Translations under genes and position numbers: made by a program
Source of the DNA: Clostridiales bacterium
GTDB taxonomy: Bacteria; Bacillota; Clostridia; Lachnospirales; Lachnospiraceae
Direction: 5' to 3'
Length of the DNA stretch: 53,589 bases
Assembly: GCA_015655075.1 (NCBI GenBank)
Contig: JAATFT010000018.1
Span: 1 to 53,589 of the forward strand
Part shown: positions 42,934 through 50,951 of the stretch, piece after piece
How the letters are laid out: each line of letters starts with the position of its first letter
Position numbering within the stretch: the first letter of the stretch is position 1
Notes under the pieces: model-generated
Told to the model about the DNA's origin: nothing
Databases searched by the model: none
What the model saw: only the letters and a program-made list of their open reading frames with translations

Positions 42934-44592
42934 ATGAAGAATGTAAAAAGAATGATTACTATGTTTATGGTTTTTGTATTAACCGCCAGCAGTCTGAGTG
43001 GATGCAGTGCTACTTCACCGGATACATCAGGCTCACCAAATTCCACAGGTTCAGCAGATGCATCCAATTCCGTATCCGGCAGTGGCGAGAATGTGTTCAG
43101 AATAGGCTACAGCGCTGAACCGCCGTCCTTTGACCCAAAGGATTTCAATACGACTGCATGCACCCTGGTTACCTATGACTGCTATGATACATTATTGAAT
43201 TTCAACATCGAGGGCACGGATTTGGAGCCTTGTTTAGCCGAAAGCTGGGAACAGAAGGATGATACAACCTATGTTTACCATATCCGCCAGGGAGTAAAAT
43301 TCTCAGATGGTTCCGATATGACAATGGAAGATGTAGTATATTCCATGGAAAGAGTATTAGATGCGGAATACAGCATGAGTTATCTTTTTGAAAATGTTGA
43401 CCATTTTGAGACAGATGAAGATGCATGGACTCTTACGGTATTCCTCACGCAGCCGGATACAACATGGAAATATGTTCCGGCAACATCTCCCTGCACGGTG
43501 GTGAGAAAATCTGTTGTAGAAGCGGAAGGAGATAAATATGGTACGGCAGACGGTTCCGTTGTAGGAACAGGACCATATATGAGAACTTCATGGACTTCAG
43601 GTTCGGAAATAGTTCTGGAAAAGAACCCTTATTATTGGAACGATCCGGACAGCCTTGATGTCAGCAAAATATATTATGAAATTATTACGGATGATACCTC
43701 AAGAGCTTTACAGGCAAAGAGCGGACAGCTGGATTATGTCAGAAATTTAACCAGTGAAACAACGTCAATTTATGAAAGTGCGGCCGATTTAAATTTAGTG
43801 AATTATCCGGCAACAAGCGCACAATTTTTAGCATTAAACAGTGATAAGGCTCCCTTTAATGATGAGAATGCAAGAAAAGCCTTTGCATATTGTATTGATA
43901 AATCGGCAATTACAAGCTTAATCGGAGGAAAGTTTGCAACGGAATCAAAAGGTGTTATTTTTAATCCGGCAATGTTTTATATGGACCAACAGGCATGGGA
44001 AGCGGCGGATGCTTCCATGCCAGGCTATCAGCAGGACTATGAAAAAGCAAAGGAATATTTGGCAAAATCGGGGTACCCGGATGGATTTACCTGTGATTAC
44101 TATTGTATCGCGTCGGGTGTATCACAGGCAGAGGCGATTCAGAAGATGGTTGAATCCATCGGTATTACAATGAATATTGTTACAATCCAGAATTCCGAGT
44201 CTTATGGGGTTTCCTACGGATATACCTTAAATGAAGACGGAAAACGCGTATATGATATCTATGGGACGGGCTGGGTATCCGATTATCTGGATCCCATCGG
44301 ATATCTGAAACCGCATTATCATTCATCAATGCTCTATGCAGGCGGTTCAAACAAGGCGCAGTATAGTAATCCGGAATTCGACACACTCATTGATCAGACA
44401 TATTTACTTGATGATGATAAGGAAAGAGCGGCATTGATGATTGAAGGTGCAACGGTGGCAGCAGAGGATTGCCCTTATGTATCATTATACTATAAGGATG
44501 ATACTTATGTAATTAATAAGAACTTTACATATGAGGAAGGCCCGGCGTTCTTCTGGAATTTTACGGTTGCAAATGTTCATATAGCTGAATAA
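42934..44592 (+). CDS. Opp/Nik-type substrate-binding lipoprotein (family 5)
   Basis: A 552-residue lipoprotein: signal segment MITMFMVFVLTASSLSGC with the lipobox LSGC, a Ser/Gly/Asp-rich linker to about 45, then the large SBP_bac_5 domain (RIGYSAEPPSFDPKDF, LLNFNIEGTDLEPCLAESWE, GTGPYMRTSW). Length and start motif fit peptide-binding OppA/DppA as well as NikA-like proteins; the cargo is not decided by sequence. AGAAAGGAAAA precedes the ATG. It converges with the amt gene 18 bases away. Confidence 0.92.
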   Translation: MKNVKRMITMFMVFVLTASSLSGCSATSPDTSGSPNSTGSADASNSVSGSGENVFRIGYSAEPPSFDPKDFNTTACTLVTYDCYDTLLNFNIEGTDLEPCLAESWEQKDDTTYVYHIRQGVKFSDGSDMTMEDVVYSMERVLDAEYSMSYLFENVDHFETDEDAWTLTVFLTQPDTTWKYVPATSPCTVVRKSVVEAEGDKYGTADGSVVGTGPYMRTSWTSGSEIVLEKNPYYWNDPDSLDVSKIYYEIITDDTSRALQAKSGQLDYVRNLTSETTSIYESAADLNLVNYPATSAQFLALNSDKAPFNDENARKAFAYCIDKSAITSLIGGKFATESKGVIFNPAMFYMDQQAWEAADASMPGYQQDYEKAKEYLAKSGYPDGFTCDYYCIASGVSQAEAIQKMVESIGITMNIVTIQNSESYGVSYGYTLNEDGKRVYDIYGTGWVSDYLDPIGYLKPHYHSSMLYAGGSNKAQYSNPEFDTLIDQTYLLDDDKERAALMIEGATVAAEDCPYVSLYYKDDTYVINKNFTYEEGPAFFWNFTVANVHIAE

Positions 44593-44610
44593 TGGCTCCA
44601 TGTTTGCTGC

Positions 44611-46308
44611 CTATACTAATGCCGCCTTGCCTGATTTGCCGGTCCTGACCTTAATTACATCTTCAACCTCGTATATAAATATTTTGCCGTCGCCGATTTT
44701 TCCGGTATAAAGAGTATCCCGGATGGTCTTGATGAGTAAGCCGACGGGCACGGTGCTGATTACTATTTCAACTTTCAATTTAGGCAGAAGCTGGGTATCA
44801 TATACCGCGCCCCGGTAATATTCCTTATGTCCCTTTTGTATACCGCAGCCTGTTACATTCGTAACTGTCATTCCTGTGATATTAATTGCATCGAGGGCTG
44901 TCATTAAAGCTTCAAAACGGCTGGGATTCATTAATACCACTACATTTCGAATCTTGCCGTCAGTATTCCTAAGGACCTCCGGTATATCATAGTATTTACC
45001 GGAGGAAGCATCCAGGACAGCGGAAGGTGCAAAAGCGGCAGATGTACCGGGATTTGAGAAATATTGCGAAGCATTGCCGGCCGGCAGCATAAAATCAGCG
45101 TAGCTGTTCATGAGACCGTGTTCTGAGTAGTCAAGGCCCTGAACTTCCTCATCTTCCGATACACGAATACCAACGGTATGTCTTAATACGGTAAATAGCA
45201 AACCGATAGTAACAGCAGCCCATATGGCTGTGGCAAGTACGCCGGTACACTGTACCAGAAAGAAATCGAAGCGATTCGTGTAAAGAATACCGGAATTCTG
45301 GCTGAAGATGCCTGTAAGAATTGTACCTAAAGCACCGCAGACACCATGAACGGTTATTGTGCCTACGGGATCGTCTACTTTTAATTTATGATCTATAAAT
45401 TCAATGCTAAAGACCATTGTAAAGGCGGTGATTAGGCCTATAAAAAAAGCACCGGGGGGTGTAACTGCATCACAGCCTGAGGTGATTGCAACCAGACCTG
45501 CCAGAATACCGTTGATTGTCATGGAAATATCAGGTTTACCGTATCTGGCCCATGTTATAAACATAACGGTAACTGTCGAAGCTACCCCAGATATATTTGT
45601 ATTTAAAAATATCCGACTGACTTTTAGCAGTATATCGTCACCGGTTGCAGATAAAGTAGAACATCCGTTAAATCCAAACCAGCCAAACCATAGAATAAAT
45701 GCACCAAGTGCGGCTAATATTAAATTATGTCCCAAAATGGCACGGGATTTTCCGTCTTTATCATATTTCCCGGATCTTGGGCCCAATACTGCCGCACCTA
45801 TGAATGCGGATAAGCCACCCAACATATGTACGGCGGTTGAACCGGCAAAATCATGGAAGCCTAATTGGTGCAGCCATCCGGAAGAGTTCCATATCCAGTG
45901 GCCTGAGACAGGATAAACCAATGCGCTGATAGCTGCGGAATAGATTAAATAAGAAGAAAATTTGGCTCGTTCGGCCATTGCACCTGAGACTATGGCTGCG
46001 GCTGTGGCACAAAACATTGTCTGATAAATCAAAAATGCAGGTGAGGGGTAAGTTGAAGAATAGTCACTTTTTGCGAATAAATCAGGTATGCCGGTGAAGC
46101 CTCCCTTTGAGCCGTTATACATGAGTCCAAAACCGATAAACCAAAAAACTAATGAAGAAATAGAAAAATTTAGAATATTTTTCATTATGATATTTCCTGC
46201 ATTTTTGGCACGGGTAAAACCGGTTTCCAACAGGGCAAAACCTGCCTGCATGAAGAAAACCAGAACCGAGCCTAATAATATCCAGATAGTATCTGCTGAT
46301 GAATACAT
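44611..46308 (-). CDS. Ammonium transporter Amt fused to a PII (GlnB/GlnK) domain
   Basis: A 565-residue fusion. Residues 1 to about 400 are an Amt channel with eleven membrane segments; the pore histidines are in FAGSTAVHMLGGLSAF and TVHGVCGALGTIL. A linker of about 55 residues follows, then a complete PII domain from about 457: VVLMNPSRFEALMTALD, the T-loop KGHKEYYRGAVYDTQLLPK with the tyrosine in RGAVY, and the B-loop TGKIGDGKIFIYEV. PII normally plugs Amt as a separate protein; here sensor and channel are one chain. AAGGAGGAATT precedes the ATG. It is controlled by the promoter/operator at 46351-46425. Confidence 0.94.
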   Translation of the reverse strand: MYSSADTIWILLGSVLVFFMQAGFALLETGFTRAKNAGNIIMKNILNFSISSLVFWFIGFGLMYNGSKGGFTGIPDLFAKSDYSSTYPSPAFLIYQTMFCATAAAIVSGAMAERAKFSSYLIYSAAISALVYPVSGHWIWNSSGWLHQLGFHDFAGSTAVHMLGGLSAFIGAAVLGPRSGKYDKDGKSRAILGHNLILAALGAFILWFGWFGFNGCSTLSATGDDILLKVSRIFLNTNISGVASTVTVMFITWARYGKPDISMTINGILAGLVAITSGCDAVTPPGAFFIGLITAFTMVFSIEFIDHKLKVDDPVGTITVHGVCGALGTILTGIFSQNSGILYTNRFDFFLVQCTGVLATAIWAAVTIGLLFTVLRHTVGIRVSEDEEVQGLDYSEHGLMNSYADFMLPAGNASQYFSNPGTSAAFAPSAVLDASSGKYYDIPEVLRNTDGKIRNVVVLMNPSRFEALMTALDAINITGMTVTNVTGCGIQKGHKEYYRGAVYDTQLLPKLKVEIVISTVPVGLLIKTIRDTLYTGKIGDGKIFIYEVEDVIKVRTGKSGKAALV

Positions 46309-46350
46309 ATAAATTCCTCCTTATTGCTTACTATTTAATTTAATATCCAT

Positions 46351-46425
46351 ATACTATTTAATATCTTTTTTAATGTCAATGAGATATGGGTATTTATAAA
46401 GTTTTCATCTTTGTGCTGCACAAAT
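46351..46425 (-). promoter_or_regulatory. amt promoter with nitrogen-island operator, copy 2
   Basis: On the minus strand TTGACA (46379-46374), 17 bases, TAGTAT (46356-46351). Upstream, at 46409-46425, is CTTTGTG-CTG-CACAAAT (plus strand), ending 29 bp before the -35 box. This is exactly the spacing seen at the opp promoter. Confidence 0.7.
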
Positions 46426-46523
46426 GTTACTGACTTTTGACACCAATATAGGACACTCCCTAAAGCAAGAAGAAATTGCTCTATACTTGAAAGTGTTTCA
46501 AGAGAAACTATGCGCAACCTGAA

Positions 46524-46688
46524 CTAGTGCACTGGCAAGTTGATATTTTGTGTAATAACCTGCCTGAATTTCTATCTGCTTCGTTGTCGTCAATCGACGT
46601 AGCCACCGCTACGACTCATTCCTCCGCCTCGCAGAATGAAAATCGATTCTACATCATTAGTCCAAGTATCAACTTGTCAGCACACTAG
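46524..46688. repeat. CTAG-bounded 165-bp palindrome, copy C
   Basis: CTAGTGCACTGGCAAGTTGA...TCAACTTGTCAGCACACTAG with the core CGTAGCCACCGCTACG. Same length as copy B and nearly the same sequence. It lies between amt and the MerR gene. Confidence 0.88.
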
Positions 46689-46758
46689 TTTAAAAGCCAT
46701 GATAGATTAACATATAGGAAAATTGTCGGCATAACTGGAATGGAGGGGGCATAGCGCC

Positions 46759-47610
46759 ATGAATAAAAATAAAGAATATTTTTCTATAACGGAGCTAGCA
46801 AGACTCAGGAAAACAACAACGGAAACTTTAAGACATTATGACAGAATTAATTTATTTAAACCGGATTATGTTAATCCGGAAACCGGATATCGGTTTTATT
46901 CTATAAAGCAGTATGAAAAGTTGGGAACCATACTGGAATTGAGGCAATTAGGCATGTCATTGCCTAAAATTTCGGAGTACCTGAAAGAAAGAAATCTTAA
47001 AAAATCAGTTACAATGTTAAAGGATTATTATCAAAAACTGGATATTGAGATACAGGAAAAGCTGGCCCTGGAGACTACGATACGCCAGAAAATAGAGTTT
47101 GTTGACGGTGTTATTGAAAATTCCCAGAAATATATAAATAAGGTAACAGAAAAGGAAATTCCCTTAAGATATATGATTACATATGGCAAAATGATTGATA
47201 TAAGTGAAAGTAAACTGGAATTATCCTATGAAATCGCTAAACTGGAGCGTTATTTGGAGGAGGTTGCTCCGATTATTTTCAGCAACCGAAGCGGAGCATA
47301 TTCGGATTCGGATATTAATTCCATTTCCAAATCATTTCCCTGTGCACCAATGGTACTATGCGAAAAGAAACCAAAAAAGTTTTTATATACCCAGAAGATT
47401 CCGGCAGGATTATATTTATGTATTGGTTATAATGGGGCATATGGAATTTATACAGATTCGTTTGACAAAGTTAAGCAATATATGAAGGAAATGGGTTATG
47501 TATCCAAAGGAAGATTTTATCAGGCTTATCAAATTGATATTACGTTAACCAGTGATAAAAGAGAAACGATTATCGAACTGCAGGTTCCTGTTTATAAGAA
47601 GAATAAGTAA
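46759..47610 (+). CDS. MerR-family regulator with GyrI-like ligand domain
   Basis: A 283-residue regulator. The N-terminal winged helix begins YFSITELARLRKTTTETLRH followed by YYD-like HYDRINLFKPDYVNPETGYR, the MerR signature. A coiled-coil helix of about 35 residues follows (80-120), then a GyrI-like effector domain ending in ITLTSDKRETIIELQVPV. This is the layout of BmrR/TipA-type multidrug or metabolite sensors. There is no Cys metal site. Ribosome site GGAGGGGG. It stands just upstream of the ureohydrolase-MATE operon and is the only complete regulator in the nitrogen island. Confidence 0.9.
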   Translation: MNKNKEYFSITELARLRKTTTETLRHYDRINLFKPDYVNPETGYRFYSIKQYEKLGTILELRQLGMSLPKISEYLKERNLKKSVTMLKDYYQKLDIEIQEKLALETTIRQKIEFVDGVIENSQKYINKVTEKEIPLRYMITYGKMIDISESKLELSYEIAKLERYLEEVAPIIFSNRSGAYSDSDINSISKSFPCAPMVLCEKKPKKFLYTQKIPAGLYLCIGYNGAYGIYTDSFDKVKQYMKEMGYVSKGRFYQAYQIDITLTSDKRETIIELQVPVYKKNK

Positions 47611-47629
47611 ATAGTATGGGAAAGAAAGG

Positions 47630-47695
47630 TGCGACGCAGCATACCGCAAAGTGGGGCGGTCATAACGGCACAAGCATTTTTCAAATACGCACTAG
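47630..47695. repeat. Second-type palindrome, right-half fragment
   Basis: GACGCAGCATACCGCAAAGTGGGGCGGTCATAACGG, then CATTTTTCAAATACGCACTAG matches the right half of 12308-12475; the left half is missing. Confidence 0.75.
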
Positions 47696-47767
47696 TATAT
47701 AAGAAATCCCGCCCATATGACGGATAAGTGTTGTGTCTACTATAATATCGGCTTTGCAAAGCTAGAT

Positions 47768-47832
47768 CTTTGTGATGCACAAAGGTCATTTCCAGTTAAT
47801 CGATTGACCTTTGTGTAACAAAAAGATATATC
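47768..47832 (+). promoter_or_regulatory. Ureohydrolase operon promoter with operators 3 and 4
   Basis: TTGACC (47804-47809), 17 bases, TATATC (47827-47832). Operator 3 is CTTTGTG-ATG-CACAAAG (47768-47784), a perfect 7+7 palindrome ending 19 bp before the -35 box. Operator 4 is CTTTGTG-TAA-CAAAAAG (47809-47825) and fills the spacer between the -35 and -10 boxes. The first could activate and the second could repress at higher regulator levels. Confidence 0.7.
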
Positions 47833-47954
47833 CTCATATCAATCACTATAAAGATTTAGTACTCCGTTAATTTTAAAAACCTGCATAAATGATTGGGGGA
47901 TTGCCCATCTGCTGTATTGCCAAACTAAAATAAATAATAAGGAGAAATGCAAAA

Positions 47955-48959
47955 TTGGAAAATAAAGATAAGCATATAAAATATAAACCGCTGGAATGGG
48001 GAAAGAACGGTATGCCTGGTACATATGGCAGACTGCCTTATAAACAGACCCTTGAGGATGTTGATTTTGTTATCGCGGGAATTCCCTTTGACACTTTAGC
48101 CGGTCATCGTGCAGGGGCAAGATTTGGGCCCAAAGCAATTCGTGAAGCCTATGGAACAGGCAACTATAATGTGGAAATCGGAATAGAAATATTTGATTAT
48201 GTTTCAGGTGTTGATTATGGGAATTTTAAAGTAATAAAAGGTGAAGCGGAAAAGTCATTTAAAGTCATAACAGAAGAAACGAAGAAGATTCTTGATGCGG
48301 ATGTAGTTCCTATAATTCTGGGAGGGGATCATTCGATCACTTATCCGGAACTCTTGGCTTATCGTGATGTGTTTGGACAGATGTCTTTGATACATTTTGA
48401 TTCCCACACGGATACGTGGGGAAGTGACGAAGATAAGAAATACCACAGTCACGGGAATCCTTTCAGAAGAGCAATTGAAGCGGGCTGCATTAATCCCGAG
48501 ACCTCGGTGCAGATTGGCATGAGAGGCCTGATGGGAGAAAATGACTATGAATTTGCGGATAAGAATGGATTAATGAGGATACCGGCATTAGATTTGCATA
48601 AAATGGGTGTGCATAAGGCAGCCGGGCTAATTAGGCAGCGTGTTGGAAATACACCCTGCATGGTAACCTTTGACATTGATTTTGTTGATCCGCAGTATGC
48701 ACCGGGAACAGGGACTCCCGTGCCCGGCGGCTTCTCATCATGGGAAACCGTGGAGCTGATTCGAACGGCGCTGATGGGCCTGAATATTAAAGGCTATGAT
48801 CTTGTAGAGGTAGCTCCGGCATATGATCCTGCAGAAATCACTCAGCTTCTTGCCTCAAGAGTTATACATGAATTTATTGCCATACTGGCATGCCGTAAAG
48901 CGGGAATAACGGAATATAAGCATAATAGGAAGGAGTGGATTTGCAGTGTTTCAGGTTGA
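47955..48959 (+). CDS. Ureohydrolase (agmatinase/guanidine-hydrolase superfamily) paralog 1
   Basis: A 334-residue ureohydrolase, which cleaves a guanidino group to release urea. All metal ligands are present: GGDHS (His126), HFDSHTD (Asp149, His151, Asp153) and TFDIDF (Asp240, Asp242), followed by PQYAPGTGTPVPGG. HGNPFRRAIEAG is the substrate-loop side. The family includes agmatinase, guanidinobutyrase and the nickel-dependent guanidine and metformin hydrolases; sequence alone does not tell which. The TTG start at 47955 follows AAGGAG. The next paralog overlaps it by 14 bases. It is the first gene of a four-gene operon. Confidence 0.92.
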   Translation: MENKDKHIKYKPLEWGKNGMPGTYGRLPYKQTLEDVDFVIAGIPFDTLAGHRAGARFGPKAIREAYGTGNYNVEIGIEIFDYVSGVDYGNFKVIKGEAEKSFKVITEETKKILDADVVPIILGGDHSITYPELLAYRDVFGQMSLIHFDSHTDTWGSDEDKKYHSHGNPFRRAIEAGCINPETSVQIGMRGLMGENDYEFADKNGLMRIPALDLHKMGVHKAAGLIRQRVGNTPCMVTFDIDFVDPQYAPGTGTPVPGGFSSWETVELIRTALMGLNIKGYDLVEVAPAYDPAEITQLLASRVIHEFIAILACRKAGITEYKHNRKEWICSVSG

Positions 48960-49914
48960 ATTTCAGTATTTTGAATTAGAAAAAATAGAGAAACAGAAGG
49001 AAGGCTTATTAAATATTAAATCTTTCATGGGGCTGCCTTTAAAGAAGGAATTTGACAAGGAGGATTATGCAATCGTTGGAGTGCCGTTTGATACGGCTAC
49101 TACAAACAGGGCGGGCTGCAGGTTCGGCCCAAGGGCGATAAGGGAATGGTCAGACAGATTCAGGCCGAATGTGCAGGATGCACGTTGGATTATCAAGAAT
49201 TTAAAAGGAATGGATTATGGCAATGTGCCGGTTATGCCTGGATATACGGAGGAATCTTTAATGTGCATCTATCAGTCGCTAAAGGAAGTCCTGGATGCGG
49301 ATTTAACGCCGATAGTTCTGGGCGGAGACCATCTGATTACCTATGCTGAATTGCGTGCCTATAGTGAGAAATATGGCAGGGTAGCCATGATACATTTTGA
49401 TTCCCATAATGACACCAGCGACCGTAAAGAGATTCAGTACAACCACGGAACGCCCTTTAGAAGAGCTATTGAGGACGGCTTCTTAGACACATCACATTCT
49501 ATACAGGTTGGTATCCGCGGGTATGCTGAAACATATCGGATGGATTATGCAAAAGAAAACGGAATGAGGGTTATAACAGGGAGAGAACTGCATGACATGG
49601 GAATTGCCAGGGCGGCGGAAATGATTCGGGAGCAGGTTGGCAATCAGAAATGTATGGTTACCTTTGATATTGATTTTCTGGATCCTTCTGCGGCACCAGG
49701 TACGGGAACGCCTGTATCGGGAGGATTTACTACATATGAAGCCATGGAATTATTGCGTCAGGGAGTAACAGGACTGAATGTTGCAGGTTTTGATCTGGTA
49801 GAAGTTATGGAAGATTATGACCCGGGCAGAATTACGGCATTGGCAGCATACCATATTGTCTATCAGTATCTGACTATTTTATCGAAGAAGAAAGCTGAAA
49901 TGGAAAAGGACTAA
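48946..49914 (+). CDS. Ureohydrolase superfamily paralog 2
   Basis: A 322-residue paralog. Metal ligands: His129 in GGDHL (Leu instead of the usual Ser after His), Asp152, His154 and Asp156 in HFDSHND, Asp241 and Asp243 in TFDIDF, then PSAAPGTGTPVSGG. NHGTPFRRAIEDG is conserved. GTG start at 48946 behind AAGGAG, overlapping the end of paralog 1, so translation is coupled and equal amounts are likely. Overall similarity to paralogs 1 and 3 is obvious across the whole length, but the N-terminal 60 residues differ. Confidence 0.92.
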   Translation: MFQVEFQYFELEKIEKQKEGLLNIKSFMGLPLKKEFDKEDYAIVGVPFDTATTNRAGCRFGPRAIREWSDRFRPNVQDARWIIKNLKGMDYGNVPVMPGYTEESLMCIYQSLKEVLDADLTPIVLGGDHLITYAELRAYSEKYGRVAMIHFDSHNDTSDRKEIQYNHGTPFRRAIEDGFLDTSHSIQVGIRGYAETYRMDYAKENGMRVITGRELHDMGIARAAEMIREQVGNQKCMVTFDIDFLDPSAAPGTGTPVSGGFTTYEAMELLRQGVTGLNVAGFDLVEVMEDYDPGRITALAAYHIVYQYLTILSKKKAEMEKD

Positions 49915-49953
49915 TAATTGAATACTTGCAGGATAGAAAGAGTGGAGGAATAT

Positions 49954-50925
49954 ATGAATATACCGGAATGCCCTAAAAAATTCGATGAATTTCCTTTGGG
50001 AAATGCACCGATAAGTTTATTACATGCAGATTACTCAAGAGAGCTTGACGGGGTGGATATTGCTTTGGCAGGAGTACCCTTTGACCTTGCTGTAAGCAAT
50101 CGTTCAGGTACAAGATTTGGCCCCCGATATTTAAGAAGCAAAGGCTTTTGTAATATTTTAAGTGACCCTGATTTGAATATTGATATTGTAAACAATCTTA
50201 AGGTGATCGATTATGGTGATTTTGAATTAATGCCGGGATACCTGCCGGATTGTTTTTACAAGATAACAGAACAGACAAAGGCTATTTTGGATGCAGGAGT
50301 TACACCTGTTATTGTGGGTGGGGATCATTCGATATCATTAGCTGAGTTGGAAGCATATTATCTGACGTATGGCCCTATGGCTATGGTTCACTTTGATTCA
50401 CACCTTGATACAGGGATGAGACAGACTGCAAAAAAAGAAATATTTACACATGGAAGTCCGTTCAGCTGGGCATTGAAAAAGGGATATCTTGACGGAAAGC
50501 ATATGATTCAGTTGGGAATCAGAGGCGGATTTGCCGATGGAACGTCGGCAGAAGAATTCTCCAAAGAATGGGGAAGAGAATTTATATTAGCGAAGGAGCT
50601 TCATTATATGAGTTATGATGAGGCTGCGCAAAGAATTAAAAAGAAGGTTGGAAACAGACCCGTTTTTCTTACCTTTGATATTGATTTTCTGGATCCGGCC
50701 TATGCGCCCGGAACCGGAACTCCGGTAGTGGGAGGATTTTCCGTTCATGATGCGGTTCAGATTATGGAAAAGGCATTGGCCGGACTGGATATTAAAGGAG
50801 CCGATTTGGTTGAGGTTATGCCTTATTATGACCCTGGTGAGGTAACAGCGAATTCAGCGTCTACAATTTTGAAGAAAATAGTATCAATTATTGCATATAA
50901 CAAACTGCTATCCAGGCAAAAGTGA
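49954..50925 (+). CDS. Ureohydrolase superfamily paralog 3
   Basis: A 323-residue paralog from the ATG at 49954, chosen because GGAGG stands five bases before it; a TTG at 49918 is an alternative start that would add 12 residues. Ligands: His125 in GGDHS, Asp148, His150 and Asp152 in HFDSHLD, Asp242 and Asp244 in TFDIDF, then PAYAPGTGTPVVGG. The substrate-side loop is the most divergent (THGSPFSWALKKG lacks the paired arginines of paralogs 1 and 2), suggesting a different substrate or a non-catalytic partner role. Confidence 0.92.
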   Translation: MNIPECPKKFDEFPLGNAPISLLHADYSRELDGVDIALAGVPFDLAVSNRSGTRFGPRYLRSKGFCNILSDPDLNIDIVNNLKVIDYGDFELMPGYLPDCFYKITEQTKAILDAGVTPVIVGGDHSISLAELEAYYLTYGPMAMVHFDSHLDTGMRQTAKKEIFTHGSPFSWALKKGYLDGKHMIQLGIRGGFADGTSAEEFSKEWGREFILAKELHYMSYDEAAQRIKKKVGNRPVFLTFDIDFLDPAYAPGTGTPVVGGFSVHDAVQIMEKALAGLDIKGADLVEVMPYYDPGEVTANSASTILKKIVSIIAYNKLLSRQK

Positions 50926-50951
50926 CTTGTACAAGAAAGTGAAGAGGTTAT

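Noticed and set aside
45404..45916. 170-codon plus-strand frame opposite the Amt-PII gene
   Set aside because: It is a shadow of the Amt coding sequence; the Amt and PII motifs on the minus strand are unambiguous.
47611..47954. Guanidine riboswitch upstream of the ureohydrolase operon
   Set aside because: I looked for paired ACGR-loop hairpins and for the ykkC core and saw neither; only promoter and palindromic operators are present.
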